A stretch of 33,728 nucleotides of DNA from Anaerolineae bacterium (GCA_022842885.1 JALHOR010000005.1:1-33728), one strand, 5' to 3'; positions 1 through 7,924 are shown, counted from the stretch's first letter. The notes: generated by a model not told the origin, from the letters alone. A program made the numbers and translations.

Positions 1-553
1 CGTTATAAGCAATGCCGCCGCCGCTGCCCCCCAATGTAAACGAAGGGCGAATCAAGGCTGGGTAGCCAATTTCGGTGATAAATTGCAATGCCTCCTCAAC
101 CGAACTGACAATCTGACTCGGTGGCGATTGCAAGCCAATTTCGGCAATGACTTCTTTAAATAATTGGCGGTCTTCGGCAATGTGAATGCTTTCCAGCGAA
201 ACGCCGATGAGTCCCACATTGTATTTATCGAGGACGCCGGCTGCTTTTAGCGCGATTGCCAAATTCAGCGCGGTTTGCCCGCCGACCGTTGGCAGCACCA
301 CATCGGGTTTTTCTTTAGCGATAATCTGCTCGCAGATTTCAACGGTCAGCGGCTCAACATAAGTCGCATCGGCAAATTCTGGGTCGGTCATAATTGTCGC
401 CGGGTTGCTGTTGACCAGCACCACGCGATACCCTTGTGAGCGCAGCGCCTTACACGCCTGCACACCGCTGTAATCAAATTCGCAGCCCTGCCCAATAACG
501 ATGGGACCGCTGCCGATAATCATAATCGTGTGGATGTCGGTTCTTTTTGGCAT
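1..553 (-). CDS. carB: Carbamoyl-phosphate synthase large subunit, N-terminal part (runs off left edge)
   Basis: The first 184 codons of the synthetase subunit that makes carbamoyl phosphate from ammonia (passed from CarA), bicarbonate and two ATP, feeding arginine and pyrimidine synthesis. The protein opens [20 protein letters not shown], followed by [31 protein letters not shown] and the ATP-grasp stretch [14 protein letters not shown], all hallmark CarB N-terminal sequences. The ATG is at 553-551. It is the last gene of the minus-strand arg/car operon seen here and is separated from carA by two unrelated genes and about 100 bp of degenerate sequence, whereas carA and carB are usually adjacent when co-transcribed. 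The remaining roughly 880 residues lie outside the window, so integrity cannot be judged. Confidence 0.97.
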   Translation of the reverse strand, partial: MPKRTDIHTIMIIGSGPIVIGQGCEFDYSGVQACKALRSQGYRVVLVNSNPATIMTDPEFADATYVEPLTVEICEQIIAKEKPDVVLPTVGGQTALNLAIALKAAGVLDKYNVGLIGVSLESIHIAEDRQLFKEVIAEIGLQSPPSQIVSSVEEALQFITEIGYPALIRPSFTLGGSGGGIAYN

Positions 554-556
554 TCT

Positions 557-652
557 CTAACTCTGTATCAATAGTGTTGATTTTGGTTGAATCCCCTGCA
601 ACATGCCGTCAATACTCAAATCTTCCCAATGAATCCCAAATGCCCACAATAA
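557..652 (-). pseudogene. Probable C-terminal remnant of a DUF2442-type gene
   Basis: Directly after the TAA stop of the Uma2 gene, and in the same frame, 31 codons run without a stop to a TAG at 559-557. They contain the stretch AFGIHWEDLSIDGMLQG. This resembles, from memory, the conserved end of DUF2442 proteins (G-I-x-W-P/E-x-L-D-E-D-L-S-V-E-G-L-L), with the usual D-E-D part shortened. No start codon or upstream body of such a gene exists, so I read it as a decayed fragment. It could also be a chance resemblance, because the match is short. Confidence 0.4.
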
Positions 653-1315
653 TTACTCATCAACCATATCCTGTTCAAACACTTTTGCCACCTCTAACAC
701 AAAACCCGGCATCAAGTCACCCACAACAATCACGTCCTGTTTCATGTAGGTTGTTACTGTGCCATCTGGCAAATGGATCTCAATTTTTTCAAGTGTGGGG
801 TAGACATGCCACACTTGTTTAACACCGTGTGTTAAATATTCATTGAGTTTTTTACGAATTTTAGGGGGACGCTCATTGGGCGAGATAATCTCAATGGCAA
901 TATCGGGTGCTGCAAAAATATAGCCTTTAGTGCGTTTTACACGCTGTTTTTGCATAAAGGCAATATCCGGGCGGCGCTTGATTTTAATGTCGCCGGGCGT
1001 ACCATCTAAGACAAAAATGGTGTCACCGGGATAAAGACGACCCCAATTATTTTGTTTTACTGGAAGACCTAATAACAAAAGTAACTTAAACTCCAACCAA
1101 CCGTGTTCTTCGCCACCCATGAAGTCATCTTCCTGTTCGTCTAATACCCAATTGCCATCAACAATGTCCAAATCTTCAAAGCCTTCGTAGGTCTCAATAA
1201 GCATGGCAATGTCTTCAGTGATGGGGCGTTTCATCAGCAGTGCTACAATTTCGCGCACTTGTTCTTGCACTTCTATTTCAGGGGATAGAATCGTCATAGG
1301 GCAAACCTTTTCCAT
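653..1315 (-). CDS. Uma2-family (DUF820) putative endonuclease-fold protein
   Basis: A 220-residue protein of the Uma2 family, which has a PD-(D/E)xK nuclease-like fold. The family is expanded in Cyanobacteria and Chloroflexota and its cellular role is unsettled. Visible landmarks are RRPDIAF (D117), APDIAIEIISPNE (D138, E142), the basic helix KIRKKLNEYL (about 153-161), GVKQVWHVYP, and the closing LMPGFVLEVAKVF, matching the family's LPGF-x-L end. Two starts are possible. The ATG at 1315 touches the stop of the preceding 102-aa gene. The ATG at 1297 (residue 7) has an AAAGG-like ribosome site and may be the true start. It lies inside the arg/car operon between carA and carB, so it is probably co-transcribed, but no functional link to arginine is visible. 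A second, truncated Uma2-like fragment lies at 22752-22889. Confidence 0.85.
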   Translation of the reverse strand: MEKVCPMTILSPEIEVQEQVREIVALLMKRPITEDIAMLIETYEGFEDLDIVDGNWVLDEQEDDFMGGEEHGWLEFKLLLLLGLPVKQNNWGRLYPGDTIFVLDGTPGDIKIKRRPDIAFMQKQRVKRTKGYIFAAPDIAIEIISPNERPPKIRKKLNEYLTHGVKQVWHVYPTLEKIEIHLPDGTVTTYMKQDVIVVGDLMPGFVLEVAKVFEQDMVDE

Positions 1316-1624
1316 CTATTTTACACAACAATACTTTTCACCACGTTGATAAATGGCTACTGGGCGCGTGTATTTGCCATTGCTCAAAGCATCTGTGTTT
1401 TCTGCCTCAAAAAGTAGTACTACAGGCGGATCATATTTTTCATAAAAATCAGGCGGGTCAAATTCAGGATGTAACTCACCATACCCTGAGTGTTCAATAC
1501 CAAAAGCATCAGCTTCAACCTCAGTGGTAAATGTTTGAATCCAGTCAATATCCCCACCTATTTTCATCACAAATGCCAGAAATGCCCGTTTTGATTGGGT
1601 CTTATCTGATGGATTCTCGTTCAT
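1316..1624 (-). CDS. Unrecognised 102-aa acidic protein between carA and the Uma2 gene
   Basis: I do not recognise this protein. It is hydrophilic, without signal peptide or membrane segment, with a proline/aspartate-rich middle ([20 protein letters not shown]) and ending in YCCVK. Its ATG overlaps the carA stop as ATGA (1624-1621), the classic translational-coupling overlap, and its TAG stop touches the Uma2 ATG at 1315. That tight packing on both sides supports a real gene and suggests that it and the Uma2 protein work or travel as a pair. A toxin/antitoxin-like or regulatory-subunit role is only a guess. Confidence 0.7.
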   Translation of the reverse strand: MNENPSDKTQSKRAFLAFVMKIGGDIDWIQTFTTEVEADAFGIEHSGYGELHPEFDPPDFYEKYDPPVVLLFEAENTDALSNGKYTRPVAIYQRGEKYCCVK

Positions 1625-2760
1625 GACACCTCTATCCTATCACCACTTTTAACCGCATCTACAAATTCATCAAACAGATAGAGCGAATCGTGTGGACCCG
1701 GCGATGCTTCAGGATGATATTGCACACTGAAGGCGCGTAATTCTCGGTGGCGAATACCTTCGATGGTCTTATCGTTGAGGTTGATATGCGTGACTTCACC
1801 GCCGCGCAAATCGCTATCGGGTGTAACGGCAAAACCATGATTATGGGCGCTGATTTCGACATTGCCCGTGAGCAAATTTTTCACGGGTTGATTGCCGCCA
1901 CGATGCCCAAAACGCATTTTTTCGGTTCTGCCGCCTAGTGATAATCCCAACAATTGATGCCCCAAACAAATGCCAAATATCGGCACTTTGCCCAACAAAT
2001 TTTGAATATTATGAATAGCATAGTCTACGGCTGCTGGGTCGCCGGGACCGTTACTCAAGAAAATACCAGCGGGCTGCATCGCCAATACATCATCAGCGGG
2101 GGTATGTGCTGGAACAACTGTCACGCGCAGTCCTCTATCGGTCAGCATACGTAAAATATTGTGTTTGATGCCATAATCATAGGCAACAATCAGCGACCCG
2201 CGGGCATTATCAGGATGATTCTGATACCATTGCGGGTCACTTTGTGCTGTCCAATGATAGGGTTCAACGCACGTCACATCGTCCACCAAATTCCAACCCG
2301 ACATATCTGGCGATTCCAGTGCCGTTTGTAGCAGCGTAGCGGTATCTTCAGCAGCATCGCCATGAGCAATCGCTGCCCGCATCACACCTTTGGAACGAAT
2401 ATGCCGTACCAGCGCCCGCGTTGCTACTTCGGAAATGCCGATAATGCCTTGGTCTTTCAGATATGAATGCAAATCGCCGCGATTGCGCCAATTGCTGACG
2501 ATGGGACTTAATGAGCGCACGACGAAACCAGCGACCCAAATTTTGCCCGATTCAACATCTTCTAAATTGATTCCGGTATTGCCTACATGCGGCACGGTCA
2601 TCGTCACAATTTGTTTATGGTACGATGGGTCAGTCAAAATCTCCTGATACCCGGTCATCGAAGTATTGAACACCAATTCGCCTGTTTGCACGCCTTCTGC
2701 ACCAAACCCGATTCCGGTGTAAATTTGACCATCTTCCAGCACCAATGCCGCTTTTTTCAT
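1621..2760 (-). CDS. carA: Carbamoyl-phosphate synthase small (glutamine amidotransferase) subunit
   Basis: The 379-residue glutaminase subunit hydrolyses glutamine and channels ammonia to CarB. The N-terminal CPSase small-chain domain is at about 1-150 ([30 protein letters not shown]). The class I amidotransferase domain follows, with nucleophile Cys265 in [11 protein letters not shown] and the other triad residues His349 and Glu351 in [11 protein letters not shown]. Length is normal for the family. The start at 2760 has an AGAGGAT ribosome site. It follows argJ by 24 nt and overlaps the next small gene by ATGA. Its place directly behind argCBDJ implies that carbamoyl phosphate supply is set together with arginine synthesis. 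Confidence 0.98.
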   Translation of the reverse strand: MKKAALVLEDGQIYTGIGFGAEGVQTGELVFNTSMTGYQEILTDPSYHKQIVTMTVPHVGNTGINLEDVESGKIWVAGFVVRSLSPIVSNWRNRGDLHSYLKDQGIIGISEVATRALVRHIRSKGVMRAAIAHGDAAEDTATLLQTALESPDMSGWNLVDDVTCVEPYHWTAQSDPQWYQNHPDNARGSLIVAYDYGIKHNILRMLTDRGLRVTVVPAHTPADDVLAMQPAGIFLSNGPGDPAAVDYAIHNIQNLLGKVPIFGICLGHQLLGLSLGGRTEKMRFGHRGGNQPVKNLLTGNVEISAHNHGFAVTPDSDLRGGEVTHINLNDKTIEGIRHRELRAFSVQYHPEASPGPHDSLYLFDEFVDAVKSGDRIEVS

Positions 2761-2784
2761 CGTATATCCTCTTTACAGTTCGCC

Positions 2785-4014
2785 CTAAGACCGATAATCC
2801 CCATTAATAGCGACATACTGATTACTTAAATCACATGTCCAGACCATTGCTTTGCCGCTGCCCAAACCACAATCCAGCGTCACATAAATGGAAGTTTCGC
2901 TCATGATGTCGGCAGCATCGCTCTCTTTATAGGGCGTAGGCATCCCATTTTCAAAGATAAGCAAGCCTTTGTCATCTTCAAATAATTCTTCGCCCGGCGA
3001 GAGCCATAAGCGCGTTTGGTCGGGATTGAATGGCACACCGGCTCTGCCAGCGGCGGCAACAATGCGCCCCCAATTGGCGTCGCCACCAAAAAATGCCGTT
3101 TTGACTAAGGGTGATGTGGCAATGGTATTGGCAATTTTATGAGCAACCTCATCATCAGCAGCACCTTGAATATCCAGCGTGATAAATTTGGTTGCGCCTT
3201 CGCCATCGCGCACAATATCCTGCGCCAATTTGGTACAAAGAGCCGTCAGTGCCTGTTGAAATTGCAGCATATCCGTTGGAGTTTCCAGCGTGACACCGCT
3301 GGCACCGCTGGCAAGCAAAAAGACCGCATCATTGGTGCTGGTATCGCCATCTACCACAATGCGGTTATAACTGACTTTTGCCGCACCATTCAGCATGACC
3401 TGTGCTTGCGACGGACTCATCTTGGCATCGGTGACGATGACACTGAGCATGGTTGCCATATTGGGGGCAATCATACCCGCACCTTTGGCAATCCCTGCGA
3501 TAGTATATTCCCCGGCAAAGGTCAATACTTTGACGGATGCCATTTTAGGGCGTGTATCCGTCGTCATAATGGCTCTGGCGGTATTTTCCCAATTCTGTCC
3601 CAAACTTTGATACGCCAACGGAACGCCTGCTTCTAATTTGGGCATTGGCAACTGTGTCCCGATGACGCCTGTAGACATGACCAAGACCTGTTCTGGCTGA
3701 AGTCCGGCTTGTTCGGCAACCCAACGGCTGACGGTTTGGGCATTTGCCAAACCCGCCACCCCTGTCGCCGCATTGGCGCTAGCGGTGTTAATTGCCACCG
3801 CCCGCACATGCCCGCCATTGGCTTGTAAATGCTGTTGGCTGAGAAGCACGGGCGCGGCTTTCACTTGATTTGTGGTAAAAACCGCCGCTGCTGAACAGGG
3901 GCGATCTGCCAAAATCAACGCAAAATCCAGCTTATTTTCTTTTTTTAGTCCAGCGGCAATACCCGCCACCCGGAAGCCCTGAACAGATTGAATCGTAGAA
4001 TTCACCTCATGCAT
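2785..4014 (-). CDS. argJ: Glutamate N-acetyltransferase / ornithine acetyltransferase
   Basis: A 409-residue enzyme that moves the acetyl group from N-acetylornithine to glutamate, closing the cyclic arginine pathway; many members also use acetyl-CoA (bifunctional). Seen here are the substrate-site motifs NTASANAATG and KGAGMIAPNMATML. The Ala187-Thr188 bond inside the latter is the family's self-cleavage site, giving alpha and beta chains with Thr188 as nucleophile. GEGATKF follows in the beta chain. Length is normal. The ATG at 4014 overlaps the argD end by 8 nt. Having argJ with argC, argB and argD means that no argE-type deacetylase is needed. Whether the enzyme is mono- or bifunctional cannot be read from the sequence. 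Confidence 0.97.
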   Translation of the reverse strand: MHEVNSTIQSVQGFRVAGIAAGLKKENKLDFALILADRPCSAAAVFTTNQVKAAPVLLSQQHLQANGGHVRAVAINTASANAATGVAGLANAQTVSRWVAEQAGLQPEQVLVMSTGVIGTQLPMPKLEAGVPLAYQSLGQNWENTARAIMTTDTRPKMASVKVLTFAGEYTIAGIAKGAGMIAPNMATMLSVIVTDAKMSPSQAQVMLNGAAKVSYNRIVVDGDTSTNDAVFLLASGASGVTLETPTDMLQFQQALTALCTKLAQDIVRDGEGATKFITLDIQGAADDEVAHKIANTIATSPLVKTAFFGGDANWGRIVAAAGRAGVPFNPDQTRLWLSPGEELFEDDKGLLIFENGMPTPYKESDAADIMSETSIYVTLDCGLGSGKAMVWTCDLSNQYVAINGDYRS

Positions 4015-5218
4015 TCGCTACCTGCTCCAGTATGAGTGTCAATCGGTCAATTAAGGTATCTACATCGGCTTTTGTGGCAATCAACGGTGGTACAAAGCGA
4101 ATCACATTCGTTCCCGCGTTGACCAACAATAAGCCATGCTCGTAACCCGCTTTCACAATCGGATTTACATCAATGGTCATCTCTAAGCCGACCATCAATC
4201 CACGTCCGCGCACTTCTTGAATCAAGGGGCTATTAATTTCTGACAAGCGTTCCTGCAAATACTCACCAGTGTCTGCCACATGTGCCAAAAATTCCGGTTG
4301 GTTGATTTTATCAAAGGCATAGCCTGCGACATGTGTCACCAGTAAACCACCCGCAAAAGTTGACCCATGATCGCCGGGTTTGATGGCGTCCGCGACTTTT
4401 TGCGTCACCAAAATCGCGCCAATGGGTAAGCCCGCTGCCAGCGGTTTCGCCAGCGTCATAATATCCGGTGTGACCCCACTATGTTCATGCGCCCACAGTT
4501 TGCCCGTGCGCCCCATCCCACATTGAATCTCATCAAATACCAGCAGGGCATGATGTTGATCACACAACGCGCGTAACGCCTGCAAAAATTCCGTGGTCGC
4601 AATATGAACGCCACCTTCGCCCTGAATCGGTTCAATGAAAACTGCGGCAGTATTATCGTTAATGGCGGCACGGGCGCTGTCAATATCGTTGTATTCAGCA
4701 ATTGTCACACCGGGCAGCAGTGGCTTAAAGGGTTGCTGATATTTATCTTTGGGTGTCAGCGTTAATGCCCCCATCGTGCGCCCATGAAAGGCATGGCTGA
4801 AAGCAACAATTTCGGTTTTATGGGTTGCACCTGCGGCATAAGCTACTTTGCGAGCAAATTTAATCGCGCCTTCGTTGGCTTCTGTGCCGCTGTTGCTGAA
4901 AAACACCCGGTCAGCAAATGAATTTTCGACCAGTTTTTTCGCCAAGCGGGCATGGGGTTCGCTGTGATACAAATTACTCAGGTGGATAATACCCGTCGCT
5001 AACTGCTGCTGCATGGCAGATGCAATACCCGGATCACCATAACCCAAAGCATTAACGGCAATGCCCGCCACCCAATCCTGATAATTTTTGCCAGTTGCAT
5101 CAAATAATGTTATGCCTACGCCATGTGTCAACACAAAGTCTGGGCGAGCATACGATTGAACTACATACTCTTTTTCATAAAGCATTGCTTCATGTGCTGC
5201 CTCTGCCACCTGCATCAT
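4007..5218 (-). CDS. argD: Acetylornithine aminotransferase
   Basis: A 403-residue class III PLP-dependent aminotransferase converting N-acetylglutamate semialdehyde to N-acetylornithine, with glutamate as amino donor. Landmarks are FFSNSGTEANEGAIKFAR (about 107-124), FHGRTMGALTLT, VFDEIQCGMGRTGKLWAHE (about 227-245) and the PLP lysine in TLAKPLAAGLPIGA (Lys258), where many ArgD have LAK-A/G-L-G-G-G. The double Met start at 5218 is 17 nt after argB. Sequence alone does not exclude related omega-aminotransferases, but its place between argB and argJ makes ArgD the clear call. Confidence 0.95.
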   Translation of the reverse strand: MMQVAEAAHEAMLYEKEYVVQSYARPDFVLTHGVGITLFDATGKNYQDWVAGIAVNALGYGDPGIASAMQQQLATGIIHLSNLYHSEPHARLAKKLVENSFADRVFFSNSGTEANEGAIKFARKVAYAAGATHKTEIVAFSHAFHGRTMGALTLTPKDKYQQPFKPLLPGVTIAEYNDIDSARAAINDNTAAVFIEPIQGEGGVHIATTEFLQALRALCDQHHALLVFDEIQCGMGRTGKLWAHEHSGVTPDIMTLAKPLAAGLPIGAILVTQKVADAIKPGDHGSTFAGGLLVTHVAGYAFDKINQPEFLAHVADTGEYLQERLSEINSPLIQEVRGRGLMVGLEMTIDVNPIVKAGYEHGLLLVNAGTNVIRFVPPLIATKADVDTLIDRLTLILEQVANA

Positions 5219-5235
5219 GGTTTCACCCCTTGCAT

Positions 5236-5988
5236 TTAAGTTGTTTCGCTAAAAATGGTTCCGCCGTGTGTCTTTAATCCGGCGAGATTGGTAATCACTG
5301 TTCGAGGAACGCCTGCCCGCAGCGTTGACAACGCCGTTTGTACTTTGGGAATCATGCCACCAAAAATCGTGCCATCGGCGATGAGTGCCTGAGCTTCTTT
5401 GGCAGTCAGAGCAGGCAGCACTTTGTTATCTTTTAATACGCCTTCCACATTGCTGATAAACACAACACGCCCAGCTTCAACAGCAGCGGCAACAGCACCC
5501 GCAACGTGGTCAGCATTCACGTTATAACTGTTATCTTCGCCCAAGCATATCGGCGCAATCACAGGGGTAACGCCAGTGTCTAGAATAGCTTTCAAAACAT
5601 CGCCGCGCACTTGGGTAACTTCGCCCGTATAACCCATATCAACTGTAGCATGATGCATTTTGCGAGCGCGAATGAGTCCACGATCAACGCCACTCATTCC
5701 CATCGCTTCGACACCACCAGATAACAAATAACGCACAATGCGTTTATTGACCGCGCCACATAACACCATCTCCACCAACGATAATGATGCTGAATCGGTC
5801 ACACGCAAGCCATCAGCATAACGCGGCTCAATGCCCAATTTTTGTTGCAACGTCGTGATTTCTTTGCCACCGCCATGCACCACAATCACCGGGCTTCGCA
5901 TATTTCGCACGACAGCCGCTAATTCAGTGAGTACCGCCGGGTCATCAATTTCATGACCGCTAATCTTAATGACAACAGGTGTCCACAT
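5236..5988 (-). CDS. argB: Acetylglutamate kinase
   Basis: A 250-residue amino acid kinase family enzyme phosphorylating N-acetylglutamate, the second step of the pathway and often the one feedback-inhibited by arginine. The opening VVIKISGHEI, the phosphate-binding VVHGGGKEI (about 36-44), the substrate-site GLRVTD and the later NVNADHVAGAVA are typical. It is shorter than the arginine-sensitive type of about 290-300 residues, which has an extra N-terminal helix. The protein starts directly at the first strand (MWTPVVIK), so it may lack hexamer-type arginine inhibition. That is inference, but it fits with control at the transcript level by the leader upstream. It lies 41 nt downstream of argC. 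Confidence 0.97.
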   Translation of the reverse strand: MWTPVVIKISGHEIDDPAVLTELAAVVRNMRSPVIVVHGGGKEITTLQQKLGIEPRYADGLRVTDSASLSLVEMVLCGAVNKRIVRYLLSGGVEAMGMSGVDRGLIRARKMHHATVDMGYTGEVTQVRGDVLKAILDTGVTPVIAPICLGEDNSYNVNADHVAGAVAAAVEAGRVVFISNVEGVLKDNKVLPALTAKEAQALIADGTIFGGMIPKVQTALSTLRAGVPRTVITNLAGLKTHGGTIFSETT

Positions 5989-6029
5989 AGTTGCTCTTGG
6001 CTTTTGCTTGTTTAATTAAAATGTCGTCG

Positions 6030-7037
6030 TTATAACAATGCCATTGTTTCCGGGAACTGATACATCAAGTTAAAACACTGCACCGCTTGCCCCGCCGCCC
6101 CTTTTCGCAAGTTATCGGTCACACTCGTGATATGCAGATAACGGTCTGTGACCGGGGTCAAGCTAATCACGCAGCGATTGGTCTTGACCACATGCTTGAG
6201 GGTCGCTTCTGTGCCTAATGGCAGCACATCCACCAATGGCTCATCCATATAGACATTGGCATATAAACTATGCACTTTATCGGCGGTGATATTGTAATTG
6301 AGCGTAACGTAAATACTCGCCATCAGCCCCCGGTCAACAGGTAATAAATGCGGCGTGAAAATCAGCATCGGGTCAGTCAGCGATACAAACTTACGAATTT
6401 CCTGTTCAATTTCGCCCACATGCCGATGTTTGCGCCCGGTGTTATAGGGTTTCAGATTGCCATACACTTCGACAAAATGCACGGTGTCGGAAGGAGTACG
6501 CCCTGCGCCGGACACCCCAGATTTAGCATCCACAATGATGGGAGCTTCTACCGAGAGACCCTCAATCTTGAGCAGCGGATACAATCCCAACAATGTGGTA
6601 GTCGGATAACACCCCGGTATAGCGACCACCTTTGCACCACGAATTTCATCACGATGTAATTCTGGAAGTCCATACGGAACGGGCAGCAATTCAGGGTGAG
6701 GATGGTCATCTTTGTACCAAAGTTTGTACTCTTCGGCAGTATTCAGGCGCAAATCCGCTGATAAATCCAAAACACGCACACCCGCATCTATCGCTTTTTT
6801 CGCCACTTTTGCCGATGCTTTGTGCGGCAATGCCAAAAAAACTGCATCTACACTATCTAGGGGTGCATCTTCTGATGGGATATAGCGCAAATCCGTTCCG
6901 GCAACTATGTCGCCCGCATACGTATTGGAAGTCGCAAATACTAACTGCACATGGGGGTGCTGTGCCAAAATTTCGACCAAATCCAGCCCAGCATAGCCTG
7001 AAGCACCAAACACACCCACTCGTATTGTTTTGGTCAT
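6030..7037 (-). CDS. argC: N-acetyl-gamma-glutamyl-phosphate reductase
   Basis: A 335-residue NADPH-dependent reductase for the third step of ornithine synthesis. It has the Rossmann fingerprint VGVFGASGYAGLDL (about 8-20) and the catalytic cysteine Cys143 in PGCYPTTTLLGLYPL. KSGVSGAGRTP, HRHVGEIEQE and FTPHLLPVDRGLMASIYV are family signatures. The ATG at 7037 is preceded by the ribosome site GGAGAGGA (7044-7051), which begins right after the U-run of an intrinsic terminator. It is the first structural gene of the operon and would be the direct target of attenuation by the arginine-rich leader. Confidence 0.97.
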   Translation of the reverse strand: MTKTIRVGVFGASGYAGLDLVEILAQHPHVQLVFATSNTYAGDIVAGTDLRYIPSEDAPLDSVDAVFLALPHKASAKVAKKAIDAGVRVLDLSADLRLNTAEEYKLWYKDDHPHPELLPVPYGLPELHRDEIRGAKVVAIPGCYPTTTLLGLYPLLKIEGLSVEAPIIVDAKSGVSGAGRTPSDTVHFVEVYGNLKPYNTGRKHRHVGEIEQEIRKFVSLTDPMLIFTPHLLPVDRGLMASIYVTLNYNITADKVHSLYANVYMDEPLVDVLPLGTEATLKHVVKTNRCVISLTPVTDRYLHITSVTDNLRKGAAGQAVQCFNLMYQFPETMALL

Positions 7038-7051
7038 GCCGCGTCCTCTCC

Positions 7052-7098
7052 GTAAATAAAAACACCCTGAGTCTCATGTAGGGCTGAGGTCAGGGTGT
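7052..7098 (-). terminator. Intrinsic terminator (putative arginine attenuator) between leader peptide and argC
   Basis: On the minus strand a perfect 9-bp stem is formed by ACACCCTGA (7098-7090) and TCAGGGTGT (7070-7062), with a possible extra CTCA/TGAG pairing inside, followed at once by TTTTTATTT. This is a textbook Rho-independent terminator placed 14 nt before the argC start codon, where it would stop the whole operon unless prevented. ACCTCAGC (7090-7083), in the 5' arm and loop, is an exact complement of GCTGAGGT (7161-7154) inside the leader reading frame, giving a candidate antiterminator. Confidence 0.8.
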
Positions 7099-7125
7099 GA
7101 CAGTGCAAGTGTTCAAACACACGGT

Positions 7126-7209
7126 TTACAGGCAGCGCACAGTTCCCGGCAAAACCTCAGCGGTTAGCGGACGACGACGACGATTCCTGTTCCGTGCTGC
7201 AAAAATCAT
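7126..7209 (-). CDS. Arginine-rich leader peptide (27 aa) of the arg operon
   Basis: A short reading frame from ATG (7209-7207) to TAA (7128-7126). It begins MIFAA, then residues 6-13 read RNRNRRRR (codons CGG, AGG and four CGT, with two AAC/AAT between), and another Arg (CGC) sits at residue 25. An in-frame ATG at 7224 would add five residues. It begins about 30 nt downstream of the predicted transcription start and ends 28 nt before the terminator stem. Runs of the end-product amino acid just ahead of a terminator are the hallmark of ribosome-mediated attenuation, as in trp, his and ilv leaders. On that model, stalling for charged tRNA-Arg would open the operon. Translation itself is inferred. 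Confidence 0.75.
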   Translation of the reverse strand: MIFAARNRNRRRRPLTAEVLPGTVRCL

Positions 7210-7244
7210 GGGTAATAATTCCATCGGATATTGAATTGCGCGTG

Positions 7245-7273
7245 AGTGTACGCCATAACAGTTTACTCGTCAA
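7245..7273 (-). promoter_or_regulatory. Sigma-70-type promoter of the arg leader/operon
   Basis: Minus-strand -35 TTGACG (7273-7268) and -10 TACACT (7250-7245) are separated by exactly 17 nt. Transcription should start near 7238, giving a 5' leader of about 200 nt before argC that contains the arginine-rich peptide frame and the terminator. A gapped inverted repeat abuts the -35 box on its upstream side. Confidence 0.72.
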
Positions 7274-7307
7274 GCAGTTTATCAAAATTCATTTTTATGT
7301 AAACTGC
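7274..7307. repeat. Gapped inverted repeat next to the arg promoter
   Basis: GCAGTTTA (7274-7281) and TAAACTGC (7300-7307) form perfect 8-bp arms 18 bp apart, beginning directly upstream of the arg -35 box in the divergent region shared with the GNAT gene. The layout fits a dimeric regulator site, but it does not resemble the ArgR box as I know it. The AT-rich gap could also be an UP-element-like stretch. Confidence 0.4.
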
Positions 7308-7414
7308 GTGTAAATTTTTGTTAGCAGTGTCAGAGATTATACATATTTTATTGCGCTCGCCTAAAATAGCCGTTACCCTTGTTTTTTGATGATAGTCACC
7401 TTGAAATATTTGCT

Positions 7415-7915
7415 ATGACAATACCTAATCTCCAAATCAATTTACAAGTACGGCGGGCAATACCCGCTGATGCTCAGGAATTAACCCATCTCACTTGGGA
7501 CTCCAAGGCACATTGGGGCTATGACGAAGATTTTATGGCAAAAGCCCGCCCGGCTATGGTCGTCACCGCCAAAAGTATTGCCCTCAATCAAGTGTATGTA
7601 GTTGAAGATGATAGCGGGATTTTGGGCTATTATGAACTGTTCCCAACGGCGACAGCCAGCAAAGGCTGGTTGGAATCGTTATTTGTGCTGCCGCGGGCTA
7701 TCGGCAAAGGGTGTGGCAAACTACTGTGGCAGCATCTTATTCAGACAGCGCAGGAACAAGGCTATACTTGCATCGAGTTTGAAGCCGACCCGAATGCTGA
7801 AGATTTTTATCATCATATGGGCGCGTATCGCATTGGTGAACGCGAATCGGGGATTGTTGCCGGGCGAATGCTGCCCCTCATGCGTTATGACCTTAACCAC
7901 GATACCCCTCAATAG
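7415..7915 (+). CDS. GNAT-family N-acetyltransferase
   Basis: A 166-residue acetyl-CoA-dependent acyltransferase; the substrate is not predictable. The fold is visible as RRAIPADAQEL at the start, YVVEDDSGILGYYEL (beta strands), LESLFVLPRAIGKGCGKLLWQHL (motif A, acetyl-CoA pyrophosphate loop, about 89-111) and FEADPNAEDFYHHMGAYRIGE (motif B, about 128-148). I prefer the ATG at 7415 over an upstream in-frame TTG at 7379, since the GNAT fold begins soon after it. It is divergent from the arg operon and only 9 nt before the ABC ATPase gene, so it is likely co-transcribed with the exporter. Confidence 0.85.
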   Translation: MTIPNLQINLQVRRAIPADAQELTHLTWDSKAHWGYDEDFMAKARPAMVVTAKSIALNQVYVVEDDSGILGYYELFPTATASKGWLESLFVLPRAIGKGCGKLLWQHLIQTAQEQGYTCIEFEADPNAEDFYHHMGAYRIGERESGIVAGRMLPLMRYDLNHDTPQ

Positions 7916-7924
7916 GCAGTTTTC

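Noticed and set aside
7038..7240. The arg leader as a T-box or ArgR-controlled region
   Set aside because: I found no T-box sequence (AGGGUGGNACCGCG-like) before the terminator and no TGAATAATTATTCA-like ARG box. The Arg-rich short frame explains the layout better.
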